Positions 21,377 to 33,300 of a stretch of 64,000 bases of DNA are shown piece by piece. The notes beneath the pieces were generated by a model that worked only from the letters and a program-made list of their open reading frames with translations, made no database searches and had not been told where the DNA came from. Origin of the DNA: Zarea fungicola (Eukaryota > Ascomycota > Sordariomycetes > Hypocreales > Cordycipitaceae); assembly GCA_900169235.1 (NCBI GenBank), contig FWCC01000328.1:344479-408478 (forward strand). Direction: 5' to 3'. The translations under genes and the position numbers were made by a program. How positions within the stretch are numbered: position 1 is the stretch's first letter; each line of letters opens with the position of its first letter.

Positions 21377-23010
21377 ATGACGACCATACAAAGCGGTCAA
21401 ATTGACAACCGGGATTCATCCACTGCTGAGACAAGCGCAATGAAGACTCTAATAAGCCCCACGGATCTATCATGGGTAAGTTGGAATTTGGGTCTCTGAA
21501 GTATTGAAATTAATATCAAATGTCAGCCCAGAAAGACGCACATCATCATTGCGGGCTTTGTATGCACCTTCAACTGCAACCTCGGGTCGTCCATCCCTTC
21601 CGGAGCCCTTGATGCCATCTCCGAACGCTTTTCAGTGACAAACCGAGTACACTTAACTCTTCTCAACTCGCTGTATATGTGCGGATTTGTGGTTGGCCCA
21701 CTGTTATTTGGGCCGCTGAGCGAGTACATTGGTCGAAGGCCTGTTCTCATAGGTACATTTCTTGGTTACCTGCTCTTCATGCTGCTCTGCTCTGTAGCAC
21801 CAACGTTCCCAGCCTTGCTGTTGTTTAGACTGTTAGGTGGTATAAATGCAGCCGCCCCGACTGCCGTCATCAGTGGTCTATACTCGGACATTCTGGATGA
21901 ACCATCACAGCGAGGCACTGCCATTGCCATATACATGTGCATCACCAGTGTTGGGCCCTGCATGGCTCCCATAATATCCGGATTTTCGTCCCAAATCTCA
22001 TGGAGATGGCCGTTTTGGGCTGCCGCTCTCATCGCAACTCCAAGCTTGCCAGTTGTGCTGACACTCCCAGAAACTTTTGCGCCTGTACTCAACCACGACA
22101 CTATTCGCGCGAGAATCGACGCAGAAGCAAAGGGACATGAAGGCATGGCTGAAAATAACCCGTTCGGTGCTCGAAGAGTCTTCCTGCGCCCATTCACACT
22201 AATGGCTACAGAGCCTATACTCCTTTTCACCTCTCTTTATCTAGCTTTGATTTATGCAGTCGCGTACTTAATGTACCAAGCATACCCGATAGTATTCCAG
22301 GGTAGGTTTTCACCCTTTACACCACCCGCTACTTTTGCTAATGATGATAGGATATTACAAACTATCGTCCGGACATGCATCGCTCGCATACACTCCAAGT
22401 ATGTTCAGCCTGATGTTGTTCAATGCCACGCTGACCAAACAAGTGATTTTTGGTATTTTCCTGTCCCTACCAACATTCTATGCATTTAATCTCTGGTATG
22501 ACAAGGCATCCAGAGCTGGTAAGCCATGGGCACAACGTGAGATTTACCGCCGTCTCCCTCTTGCATGTATTGCCTCTCCATGGTAGGTGTCCTCTCCCAC
22601 ATGATAGGAACTCGTCTAACATTTTCAGCATGGTTATTGCACTATTTTGGTTAGGTTGGACGGTTTCGCACAGGATTTCCCCTATAGTTCCTGCAATGAG
22701 TGGGTTTTTGTTCTACCTTGGCTTCCAGCTTGTGTTTATGGGCATGGGAAATTACCTGACCGATGTCTTTCGCCAGCATTCGGCTTCAGCAAATGCAGCA
22801 GCGGGAATGACACGGTCAATTGGCGCGGTTTTACTACCATTGGCAGCGGGTCCCATGTATGGTAGCCTTGGAATTCACTGGGCACCGTCGCTTCTGGGAT
22901 TTCTTGCTTTACTAATGGGTCTGATTCCCTTTGTTTTCATAAAATACGGCGATGTCCTGCAGCGGAAGAGTCGAGCTGCCAATGCGAACTTTATACAACG
23001 GCTTGGGTAG
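21377..23010 (+). CDS. MFS transporter, DHA1 (drug/polyamine:H+ antiporter) type
   Basis: Exons 21377-21475, 21527-22301, 22351-22582 and 22629-23010 give 495 residues. The introns are 46-51 nt and every junction restores frame. The first half has span 1 (HIIIAGFVCTFNCNLGSSIP), then the DHA1 loop signature GPLSEYIGRRPVLIG and the motif-C-like helix MCITSVGPCMAPIISGF. The cytoplasmic loop follows LPETF. The second half starts with the fungal DHA1 hallmark PFTLMATEPILLF and ends with GMTRSIGAVLLPLAAGPMY and a basic tail. Twelve spans are expected. The substrate cannot be told from sequence; relatives export toxic compounds or polyamines across the plasma membrane. The neighbouring divergent Zn2Cys6 gene is its likely regulator, by position only. 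Confidence 0.9.
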
Positions 23011-24334
23011 GGCATCGTCTATAGTGATGACAATGCTTTTATTGCGTACAATTATTCTTACCCGGGCAAGTAATTATAAGCAGAATACTCCAACTTCATA
23101 TTTTGCGTCCACGTCCATCATGCTGCAATCTATTGCGAGGAGCCTCCGATAGGATATCTAAGAGAAGAAGAATTTATTGTCCTTGGCTCACTGTTAGAAA
23201 ATCATCGCCAGTTGTTTCGAGTACTTTTCAACTGTTTTTATGACTTCGGCGCAAAGCCGCATAATGACACTTCCTGGCCACGGTTCTTGAGGACAAGTTT
23301 ATTGAGCAAATACTTAGCCATAACAGGAGGTAGTTGGAATCAAGGAAAACGCCCGAATTCTAATGCAACCAGGCCCAATAATTTTGAAACTATTGAAACT
23401 AGGAATATACTTTCTTAGCAGGGAGGCTTCCTCGAATTTCCGGTACGAGTCATCAATTTAAACAGGAGAAGGCGTTTTCCGATCCCTCCGGCACTACCAT
23501 TTCCTCGGAATGCCACCATATGCACTTGACTCCTAACGAACAGAAACTGGGTTTCCCTTTCTTTCTCTCTTTCTTTCCCTCGTTCTCTCTTTTTAATCTC
23601 ATGCATTTCAATAAATTCAGCACGACGCGTCAAGGAAGCATCTCGGAACCAGGCTTTTTGTAGGCAATAAATAGTAGAATACAACACAGGCGGAGAAAGG
23701 CGGAAGTAGATCGAGAGTTCGGGTAATAGAGAAGAGCCACATAACCCTGATAGCGGCAAAGGATTTAGTAGAATTAGATAGCATTGTCCACTTGGTTCTC
23801 TGCAATTGATGATTCCGTGATACATGGCCAGTAATGCCCCATTTGGCTAGCCTGGGTCATCAACCGTGTAAGTGCGGCAACGACAGAGCCGTTAATCGCG
23901 GTTCCTTCGGGGTAGCAAAGTTCTAAATGGGGTTTTTGTTTGGACTGGAATAATGAATTAAAACGTATGATTCGAGAATTCTGTTTTTACCTACAGGGTG
24001 GGGCGCCCGAATGTAAAATCTCGCCACTGCATCCTCTCCGTTGGGCAGGTGTCAGATGCATTTGGGCGGCCGTATTACTCTGTCTGGCTAGCCGGTGTCA
24101 GCAACTGGACTTTTGCGAAGCGCATGGAGTCGGCATTGGTAATTTTCTAAGAAGTCATTTTATCTAAGTACTACATTCGACTAAGAAATGGACAATTTCG
24201 ATGCGGAGTTTGAACGGCATAGAGCGGGCAGGCTAATTCTCTAGATAGATAAATGTATATATAAGCAGCTTTACCATCTCGAATTGATATCTGCAAAACT
24301 GGTTGCTGCACATATCCCTTTGAATTCACTCAAC
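23011..24334. other. Intergenic region between MFS and SDR genes
   Basis: About 1.3 kb with only short unsupported frames. A pyrimidine-rich tract lies near 23550-23597. TATATATAAG at 24256-24265, about 70 bp before the SDR ATG, is a probable TATA box. Confidence 0.5.
24256..24265 (+). promoter_or_regulatory. TATA box of the SDR gene
   Basis: TATATATAAG lies about 70-80 bp upstream of the ATG at 24335 in an AT-rich stretch. Confidence 0.5.
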
Positions 24335-25393
24335 ATGTCCATAAAACACAACCAAACATACACTATTCTCGTCACAGGTGGCACTGGTTATGTTGCATCA
24401 CATCTCATCGTACAACTACTTGAAGCTGGGCATGTCGTCCGCACCACTATCCGCAAAGCTTCTCGTGAGCATGACATTCGCAAAACGCTACGTCCGCATC
24501 TGTCTGGTGACAGCTTAGAGCGACTATCATTCTACGTGGCTGATCTCTCCCACGATGACGGCTGGGAAGATTCAATCAGAGGATGTGACTATGTACACCA
24601 TGTTGCCTCACCATTTCCAGCCTCCATACCAAAGAACGACGACGAAATAATTCGGCCCGCCCGTGAAGGTACACTGCGTGTGCTACGATTTAGCCGCGAC
24701 GTCGATGTCAAGCGCGTCATTCTCACATCGTCCTTTGCAGCCATCGGGTATGGGTACAAGACCCTGCCACCTACCTTTACCGAGGAGCACTGGTCAATCC
24801 TGGACTCTGAGGTTGCGGTGCCAGGGTATCAGAAAAGCAAGACTCTGGCAGAGAGAGCAGCATGGGATTTTATAGAGAGGGAAAGAGGCCAGCTCGAGCT
24901 CAGTGTGATTAATCCGACGGGCATCTTTGGACCATTGCTAGGACCCGATGTTGGCGCTTCAGTCGGGCTGATCAAAACCATGATGGATGGCCAGATGGCT
25001 GCCTGCCCGAAACTCTGTGTTGCCGCCGTGGACGTGCGGGATGTGGCAGATCTTCACGTCAGAGCAATGACAGCGCCGGAGGCCAAGGGCAAGCGGTTTT
25101 TGGCGACCAGTACCGCCACGACGGTGCATTTGCTGGACATGGCGAGTTTCATCCGCAAGAGCCACCCACAATTTTCTGGTAAACTTCCTTCGCGAGAGCT
25201 TCCCAACATTGTCGTACGGATAGGAGCGCTATTTAGTGCGAAGTTGGCTACTCTTCTTCCCGGCCTGGGCTCGCCCAAGAATTTGGACAATTCAAGGGCA
25301 AGGGAGTTGCTCGGCTGGACGCCGCGGTCTGTCGAGGAGTCTGTTGTCGACACCGCACAAAGCTTGGTGGCGCAGGGGCTGGTGAAGGCTTAG
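24335..25393 (+). CDS. Extended SDR, dihydroflavonol-4-reductase-like aldehyde/ketone reductase
   Basis: This single-exon gene encodes 352 residues. The N-terminal Rossmann fold has VTGGTGYVASHL with the G-x2-G-x2-A dinucleotide loop at residues 15-21. VVRTTIR follows beta-2 and suggests NADPH preference. The active site is TSSFAAIGYG (Ser near 132) with Y165-x3-K169 (YQKSK). The closing segment ELLGWTPRSVEESVVDTAQSL is typical of the DFR/aldehyde-reductase (methylglyoxal reductase Gre2-like) subfamily. These enzymes reduce aldehydes or ketones in detoxification or secondary metabolism. The substrate is unknown. Upstream in-frame sequence lacks an earlier ATG, so 24335 is the start. It follows the MFS/regulator pair on the same strand as the transporter, but 1.3 kb away. 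Confidence 0.9.
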   Translation: MSIKHNQTYTILVTGGTGYVASHLIVQLLEAGHVVRTTIRKASREHDIRKTLRPHLSGDSLERLSFYVADLSHDDGWEDSIRGCDYVHHVASPFPASIPKNDDEIIRPAREGTLRVLRFSRDVDVKRVILTSSFAAIGYGYKTLPPTFTEEHWSILDSEVAVPGYQKSKTLAERAAWDFIERERGQLELSVINPTGIFGPLLGPDVGASVGLIKTMMDGQMAACPKLCVAAVDVRDVADLHVRAMTAPEAKGKRFLATSTATTVHLLDMASFIRKSHPQFSGKLPSRELPNIVVRIGALFSAKLATLLPGLGSPKNLDNSRARELLGWTPRSVEESVVDTAQSLVAQGLVKA

Positions 25394-25689
25394 AATTGGT
25401 GATTACGAATCATGTAGCTTATAGAGTGAGGAGAGTTTTCCTTGTTGATTATCTTTTCCAATATAACAGAGTTTGCGGACGAGTTATCGAGCCAATCGGT
25501 GGACGACGCCGATGATGATGACTGAAACTAACTGGATGGAGGCTAGTGCAATCGCTACCGGTCATGCCGACTGGCTTTGGGTCAACTTTTGTCGTCATTG
25601 ACCACGCTTTTACCACAGCTTCTAAAAATTCACATTACCAAAATTCAAGAAGGAAACAAAAACAATCAGTGATTGCAATTAGATGTCCA

Positions 25690-26575
25690 ATGGATATGGA
25701 GTCTGCAATGGTGCCGCGCAATGCTAGCACGTCGGCATCGCCAGATTGTCAACCACTATCAACCTTCAGTCCTGTGGAGCGACGAAAGCTACAGAACCGC
25801 ATCAACAAGCGCAATAGTCGTATGAGATTTTTTTTTTCTTTCAAAATATTTGAAGTAGCTTTTTGAAAAGATTCTAATAACGCCATAGGATTACGCCAGA
25901 ACGGCTCGCGCCCGAAAAAGAACGAGATATGGACCATATACACCACCTCTTCCAGGCGTAAAACGGATGCTGTTGTGCACACGCCGTGGTCTTTCTGCCA
26001 GTTACAAACTACAGAGAGAAACATCTATGTGGGTGTGCTTCGTGATGCTGCTTTGGGAGGTGTGCGAGCGCGTATACTACAGCCGGAACGACTGCTCTGT
26101 GTATCGCAGTATAACCTCATTCTCGCCATGGCATCAAACGCAGCAGCGCTGGCCATTGCCATGGAGGACCTGCGGCACGACATTCTATCACCATTCAACA
26201 CGGGGTGCAGCTCCTCACAGCGAGAGCTTCCAGCGTCACTACAGCCAACCGCTGCGCAGCGGGATGTTAATCACCATCCATGGATTGACCTATGTCCGTC
26301 ACCAGCCTTTAGAGATGTGTTACTACACCGGAGCGCCGAGTACGATGATGAAGAGCTCTGCACGGCCATGTTTGGCGGCTTGCACCAACGGCCGGGGGTG
26401 ATTGTCTGGGGAGATGCTTGGGATCCAGCGGCGTACGACGGAGGATTTTCTACAACGATATGGATGGCTGGTTTGGGCCTGCACTGATTGGGTAAGATCA
26501 ACCAATATTTGGCGACGGCGGCGGGGTGAGCGGGCTTTATCATTGCCAGCGGCAAGGGTCAACGAGATTAGTTAG
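25690..26575 (+). pseudogene. bZIP-type transcription factor with DUF3425-like domain, frameshifted near the 3' end
   Basis: Exon 1 (25690-25819) encodes MDMESAMVPRNAS and a basic region, SPVERRKLQNRINKRNSR. Exon 2 starts at 25889 after a 69-nt intron and continues LRQNGSRPKKNE. The rest matches the fungal bZIP/DUF3425 group: LCVSQYNLILAMASNAAALAIAMEDLRHD, LSPFNTG, HHPWIDLCPSPAFRDVLL, and VIVWGDAWDPAAY. After that Tyr (about 26436) the frame runs into a stop at 26487. The +1-shifted frame from 26441 to the stop at 26575 continues the expected end with DFLQRYGWLVWACTDWVRS and TNIWRRRRGE. One extra base therefore separates the two parts. It could be a real lesion or a sequencing or assembly error. 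Without the shift it would be a complete small regulator. Confidence 0.72.
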
Positions 26576-28523
26576 TTGAAAGTGATAGACCGCATACTGG
26601 AGCTCATCCAATATTTTAGGCGGCTGTTGGCTGAAGCCAGTTGCCGGTGCCAACAACAGAACATACCTGGTGCTTGAACAACTCCATGGTACTGCCTCTG
26701 GCAATGACATCGTTGTCTTTACCCACTTCGCCTGTGACGATGTATCCTCAGTTACGGCAAAGGAGCAATTGCTTACCAGGTCAAAGTGCCAATGCGTCAA
26801 GGGGCAAAAGTACCGCGCTAGTCGAGATAGCACAAAGTGAACCTTCGTGCGGCCCTGCTTGGTAACGATGACGCGGTATAACCACAAAAGATAACGCATG
26901 GTCCCCTCTAACACCAGAAACTATTCCTCAGGGACCAAAAAAAACTCAAAAATGACGCTTGAGCAAGCCGCTGCCGTCAACGACCTACTGTGTTGGCCGG
27001 CCCGTCCGATTTCTGCTGAGACTAATTCAGCGTCTGGCGGTTTACAACGTGCGAATAATACCAAACCCCCATATACATCGATTTGCGCAAAGACAATCCT
27101 GCTAAGTCCATAATAACCAATGGCCAGATAGTCAGAGGTAGCAATCTGGCGTGTCGTATTTGGAAATACAGTGCAAGCAACCGGGGGAACGCCGTGTCTG
27201 CTCCTGCGTTGTAGCCGGCGATGCCGCAGGCAGCGGGTGCATCAATTCTGGGGCAACAAGAAGAGAAAGAGGAAGCAAAAGGAAAGAGTAAGGGAAAAGC
27301 CAACAACGGCAAGGTTACTCTACGAAAGGAAGCGCCGACGCCATTCGTCATAAGGCGACCAACGGGAACGATCGTTAGAAGACCATTGACGCCACAGGGG
27401 TCCCCGGCTACGTTAATCGAGACTATTATCACAAGGCCCCCTGGACTAATAAACAAGAATACAGCCACCAGCGGCCACCAGGGTACCAGGCTATTCTTCA
27501 AAACTGGCCGGCCAGCACCGAAATAGCATCGCCGGTGTACGCGTTTGGGAGAAGGAAATCAAGGCATCATGGCATGGCCCAAGCTACCAAGGTTGGCAAG
27601 GAACTACTACCTTTGCTTTCGCCCCAAACCAACAAGATGGCTGGCAGTGCTTTCACAAAGAAGCCCGCGTAAGGGTCGCAGCCAAGTTGGAGCATGTATT
27701 TAAAGCAGTGAAAGGACGGAATTATTGGGCAAAGGTTGTCTAGAGCAGAAACTCGAGCATTTTCTAGAGTGTCTGTTTTACCCAGCCCCCATCTGTTTTG
27801 ACAAGGTAAGCCTCGGTGAGGAAAGCATAGGTAGTGTGCGCCATTGTTGACGAAACAATAAGCTAACCTTTTGAGAAGCAGAAGCTACAAACCAATTGTC
27901 ACGCAGCCTTATGCCATTAAGAGGCGCAGCAGACCTGCGAGATATGAATCGTGTGCCGTCCTTGATTGCCACCAAGACCGTCCCTCCTTTGGGATACATT
28001 GTCGATTGCTGGAACCCTCGACCGAAACGTTTTATTATTAGCAACAGGGAGGAGAAGGAGTAGCAGTTGTTGAAAAGCCTCATTCGCAAATCGTCCGACT
28101 TGTTACCCGCTCCTGAAGCCACAGTCCTTGATTCATCCACACCACCCACACCATTTCTCCCGTATTCGAAATTTACATGCTGGGGTGCTGCTGCACTGCT
28201 GGAGCACTCACTGCACTGCTGCACGCTACACGCTACACGCCTTCAGTTTTAGCTGTCGTTTGTTTTATTAGGGGGCCATGGTTAGCGCTGTCTTAGTGCC
28301 AGTTCGGTCCCCTAAAATACCGACAGTCTTGTTCCACCGCCGGCACTAGATCAATTTTTAGCGTTTCTAGCGCTCAACGCTATACCCAGGCAGGGCGGGT
28401 TTCAACCTCTCGTCTCCAGAGAAGGCCCCTGCGAATCTACACTTACAGCGGCCACTGCGGCCACTCTTCAGGTGGGTGGGTGACAGCTGCCCCTGTACGG
28501 AGTACGGGTCCCGGACAACTAGA
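26576..28523. other. Poorly coding 2 kb with fragmentary open stretches
   Basis: An ATG-less open stretch, about 26625-26840 (+), has protein-like composition (AGANNRTYLVLEQLHGTAS, NDIVVFTHFACDD) but no recognised domain. Two mutually antisense frames occupy 27022-27526. Short direct repeats (CTGCACTGCT, ACGCTACACGCTACACGC) lie at about 28187-28241. GTACGGAGTACGG at 28495-28507 lies just before the next gene. I cannot support a complete gene here. Gene remnants are possible. Confidence 0.4.
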
Positions 28524-31500
28524 ATGAATCCTGCGGCGCCCATGGATTTAGACGTCGGCGCTGGCCTGGACCTTGTTGAGGCTGGTCCAGGCGTAGGCCT
28601 AGGCACTTCGTGCTTCCCGCCGCCGCCTTCAACGACAACGACTCAGCCAAACGGTTACCAAAGCCTGGCCATCGGCGACAACGCTCCCAAGACGTCGCTT
28701 TCTGAGGATTCTTCGCTTTTCCCACAGCTTGTTTGGCCTGCCGGATTGAATCCCTTTGCCAACCCGAACCAGTCGATTGACCCATCCGTCCGTTCGCCTG
28801 TGTCACGAGCGTGTCCACCTGGTCTCACCATCGACGTCAGCGCCGCTGCGCTCTTGTCGTCGTCCTCTCGGGAGTCGCTCTCCTCCTCGACCGCCGGTGC
28901 CAGCGCCAGCGCCAGTGCTGCATCGTCACGCTTCAGCATCGGGCCCTGCTTCAGTGCGACTGGCTCCGTGAGCTCTGCGTTTGCCTCTCCCGTCTCTGCT
29001 GGCAGCGGTGTCTCGCCACGCTCCGGCGCCCGACCCAAAAAGCCCTCCATGTCTGGTCGGGTCTCCGCTAAGCGGCCGGTCGAGCGCGGGGAAAGCAGTG
29101 GCGACGACAGCCCGGCGCAGTCTGCCTCGGGCAGCCAAAATGGCACCAAATCAAAGCTCGCTCGTGTAGAACGAGGCACAGAAGACTTTTCGTCAGTTGT
29201 CAAAAACCGATTGCAGTCTTACACGCGCACAGGCCAAGCTTGTGACCGTTGCAAGGTACGTTTATTGTAGAGGCAATGCCACAGCATTGCATCTTGCGCC
29301 GCCTTACCTTCTTCCTACTTTCTGCTAAGTTGGAGACCAAAAAAACCATCCGATAGGTTCGGAAAATTCGATGCGATGCCCTCCCTGAGGGCTGCTCCCA
29401 CTGTATTAACCTGAATCTCGAATGCTTCGTTACCGACAGGGTCTCTGGGCGCACCGAACGTCGCGGCTACATGCAGGAGCTCGAGCGTGACAAGAATGGC
29501 ATGGTATCCCATATTCGACAACTCGAGAAGCTCTTGCTACAAAATGGCGTTCAAGTTAAGCCTTGGCAAGAAGAAAGCGAAGCGCCTGAATCGCCGGCAA
29601 ATGAGCCCCCGCAAGTGACAGAATGGGCCCAAGTCGGCTCTTTATGGGTCAAGAACTACACTCAGAAATCTTCATATTCGCCTCGATTCCCACGCAGCAA
29701 ACTTGAATCTCGCTCAAAATCTAGAGGCACAGCTGCAGGCCGCACTGTGGCGCCCTTGAATTCCATGCGCGGCACCAAATTTACCGTCCTGGGCTCCACG
29801 GTCGACACGAGCTCATTTCCTGTCCCAGACGTCGACGAGCCAGAGGACCCGACCGATACTACGCCTCTCTACAATAAGTCTTGCTATGCCTTTTATCAGA
29901 CCACATCAAATGTCAACCGGCCTGTTGAAGTGGAACTGCCGCCTCGCGAAGAAGCCTTCAAATATGCCCATTGGTACTTTATGACAGTCAGCGTTTTCGT
30001 TCCCGTTGTGCATCAGCCGACATTCATGACATTGCTCGAGAAAGTGTACGATGATCCCGAATTCCAGCCGACTGCCGCACAATTAGTACAGGTCCACATG
30101 ATCATTTCAACCATGCTCTTTCAGTACGCCGTCCGCAATTGGCAGCAAGCAGACCAGAGGTATCATCTTAACGATCTCTCCAACAAACATTTTCACTTTG
30201 CTCTCTCTAAATGGAATCAACTACTACTATCGAGAGAACTCGAGGCCGTCCAAGCCCTGGCTTTGATTGCGTCGCATGTGCGCCAGTTTCCTAAAGTGGG
30301 CTGTGGAGCAATCGTTATACATGCCGTGCTACAGCGTGCCATTGAATTCAACTTGCATCGCAATCTCCTAAAGGACGGTGAAAAGACAAACCTCACCAAT
30401 GAAATGCGCAAAAGAATTTGGTGGTCCATTTTGATGGCTGCTATTTCTCTTACTGGTCGTCGCGGTTATCCAGTGCCCATTGCAGTCGATGAAATGGACG
30501 CCGAGTTCCCGGAGCCCGTTGCAGATGAGCTGCTTACCGATGAAGGCATCGATACTTCTCGAACCTTACCTTGTCCATTCGAAGCTGCCATTGCAGGTTT
30601 TAAAATCACGCCCATCTTCATGGAACTCTTTTCCAACATTCACAGCGTTCGGGGCGACCCCTCAAATTATGTCACGATTGTCAAAGCGCTAGAGGAACAG
30701 GTAAAACAATGGGAATCTGAGCTGCCGGATTCTCTGCGGTTATCAGACGATGCGACGCAGGATATACAGATGGCTCCTCTGTTCATGCGAACGTTTGTGC
30801 TGGAATGTCGCCTGTCAATGCGCCATCCAGGTCTGGCCATGACGATGGATAAGAAGATGACGGCAGACAATACTAGAATCTGCGCCGAGACTGGGCGAGA
30901 ATTTCTTCACGTCTCACAGAAACTTCAAAAAATCAAGTGCCTAGACACCACATGGTTTACAGTCTCATTCTCCTTTGCATGCATCTTCTGTATGCTTGTT
31001 GCCCAGTGGGAAAAGAGGTTCGACACCACAGAGGAAGAGTTTACTACTTTACAACAAGAAATGGCTAGCTGGATGTCGATTCTGGAGGATACCGGAGCCA
31101 TTCTCGGTGAGTACATTGCGCTACCAGTGGGATGACAAGCCGCTAACAAACTGTTTCGCAGATACTCGAACCTCCATTACGGAAGAGATCAGGCGGATCA
31201 TGGAGAGGACTCTTGCTTGGATACGACACGACATGGATCATAAAGAGGATGACAAGAAAAAGAGTACCAAATCGACTTCTGGAAAGGGTACTTCGCTACC
31301 CAAATCGCAACCGAGAGGCAGAAAACGCGCTGAATCGCTTCCACGGAAGCAGGCACAAAAGCCAACCTCGCAACATATTGATGAGAAACCAAGAGCTCTT
31401 TCTCATGCTGTCCCCGCGACGAAAACACAACCACAACCACCAGCCCCAGCCCAGCCACAACAAGTAGCTCAAGCACCAGTTCCTGAAATGATGGTGCCTG

Positions 31501-32024
31501 ACCCTGCTGATACAGCTAACAAAGGCTATTACTCCGATCAGCCCCTGGCAGCGCAGCAGACTTATCAATCCATGGCATATGATACAACTCATCATCAAAA
31601 CATGGACCAGACAGGCTACCAGACCGAGGCGTCCATGCTCTACAATAACCCAGCGAACAACACCATCCCAATGACTGAGCCTACACCCAATAATCCGCTG
31701 GTGGTGTTTGCATCACAGGCAACGCAACATATGCCGCCGCACTCCGAGGCTGAATACATGTGGCATGCTCGTGGTAACACCTGGCAAGACTGGACGACCG
31801 CAGTTGCGGACACAAACGATCGCTATAGTGCAAATGCTCTATTGACTTTGGGAGGTGGTGCGATGCAGCATCAGAGCAATCCTCACATTGATTCATCGTT
31901 TATCGTCGCAAACGGCCACTCGTTGGGGCAACCAGGCGGCGGAGTTCATCATCCGTCGCAGTCTGGACAGCAGTGGCCCATGATGATTTTCGACCATAAT
32001 AATAACTCGGCCACATCGGGGTAG
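28524..32024 (+). CDS. Large Zn2Cys6 transcription factor with fungal-specific domain
   Basis: Exons 28524-29255, 29357-31106 and 31162-32024 give 1114 residues. About 230 residues of Ser/Pro/Ala-rich sequence precede the zinc cluster TGQACDRCK/VRKIRCDALPEGC (slash marks the intron), then SHCINLNLEC. Intron 1 lies between the second and third Cys of the cluster. A linker and coiled coil follow (YMQELERDKNGMVSHI, then LEKLLLQNG). The fungal_trans domain, near residues 390-620, contains AHWYFMTVSVFVPVVHQPTF, CGAIVIHAVLQRAIEFNLHR and KRIWWSILMAAISLTGRRGY. The C-terminus is rich in Gln, Pro and His, a plausible activation region. It is a regulator of RNA polymerase II genes. I do not recognise a named orthologue, and target pathways are unknown. 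Confidence 0.9.
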
Positions 32025-33300
32025 CCTGCCCCATAAACGCTACTGACGTGCAGAAAGCAACGACGGGCAACAGGACGTTGCTGCAATAATTGCAAGCCTT
32101 AGTGATGAAGGGGGGTGGCCTGAGATATTTCAACTGTCAGACATCGCCCAAGCATTGCCTATGGCTATTTCTTGGAGGGGACACAGCGCCTTCCTGTGAT
32201 ATATTTCACGTGGAAAATATTAATTTTGGGGGGGATGCAGCTCGATTTTTGCGGTGATGGCACACGGGAGTTGGGAGCGTATGATGAAAATGGTAGTTCG
32301 GATACCCTGCGATGTTGTATGACACGTTGTTGGAAAATTGTATGGCGCATTGGACACTTGTAGAGCATCGATTATGTGTATACGCTCTGGAGTACATTTT
32401 GGGTCAGATATACAAATGAAACGATTATAACTATTTCTGATATTAATAGTGGAGTGCTACATTTTGAAAGGTGGACCGGACCGGTTGGAATAGCTAACAA
32501 AAAAGGAAAAAAACGATGCATTTCATAAAAGAAACAAAAAAGAAAAAGCAAAGCCGGCATTTGTATGTACTTCGTCCAAGACGGGGACCCTGTGACCAGC
32601 ATCAAGCCTGTCTTGTATTCTGAAAAGTTGCAGGGATATTGTCTATATCCCAAGCTAATTGTCTTGGGGACCCGGTACGTATCGTCATCCGCTCTCCTCG
32701 TCACCCAATGAAACCGCAGCTTTTGATAATGCAAATCTAACAACCACACCAGGTTCCGCAGCTCAGCTCGGATTTTGCGAAAGTGGCGTCCGCACTACGT
32801 GGCACCTGGACAGACCAATTGGCCCGCGTCAAGTGTTTACCAGCCGATGATCGTGACGGGTACCGGGAGGGGCCGTCCCAAGCTTGCTGCCCGGCCTTGT
32901 TTGGTTTGCTGCTGTGATACCTTGTCTCCAGTTTGGTCCTGCGCACTAATGCAAGCATACTCCAACAAGAATGTCCTGTGGCGGGCGTGGTAAAGTACAG
33001 GGCGCTCTCTTCTGCATATCAGCAGGGGAGGGGAGAAGAGAAGAGGGGAGGGGACGGAGAGCGACGAGGTGATGTTACAGTACAACAGTGGCACTGTCTC
33101 AGGCTTGCTGCATGAAAAGGTGGCAATTCCCTGGGTCGCTGTAACTACGCAATTAGGTCATGTATATAAGTAGCTGTGGCGGCACGGGCGGCACAGGATG
33201 AAAATCACATTTTTTTTGTTTTACGAGGGAGATTGCCAGCACGGCTCAAGCACGATCATCACAAGCTCTCATAATTTGACGAGAGACAAAGAACAATATC
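32025..33300. other. Intergenic region upstream of the CYP505-like P450
   Basis: About 1.28 kb with no supported gene. It includes a purine-rich tract (GGGGA/GAGAAG repeats) at about 33026-33058 and TATATAAG at 33163-33170, some 130 bp before the P450 ATG, a probable TATA box. Confidence 0.5.
33163..33170 (+). promoter_or_regulatory. TATA box of the CYP505-like gene
   Basis: TATATAAG about 130 bp upstream of the ATG. Confidence 0.45.

Noticed and set aside
27022..27501. Hydrophobic 159-codon frame on the minus strand
   Set aside because: Directly antisense to another open frame of similar length. Neither shows a domain or splice support.
28187..28241. Clustered CTGCACTGCT and ACGCTACACGC repeats considered as a CRISPR-like or regulatory array
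   Set aside because: Only two or three short imperfect copies with no regular spacers. It is simple sequence in a eukaryotic promoter.
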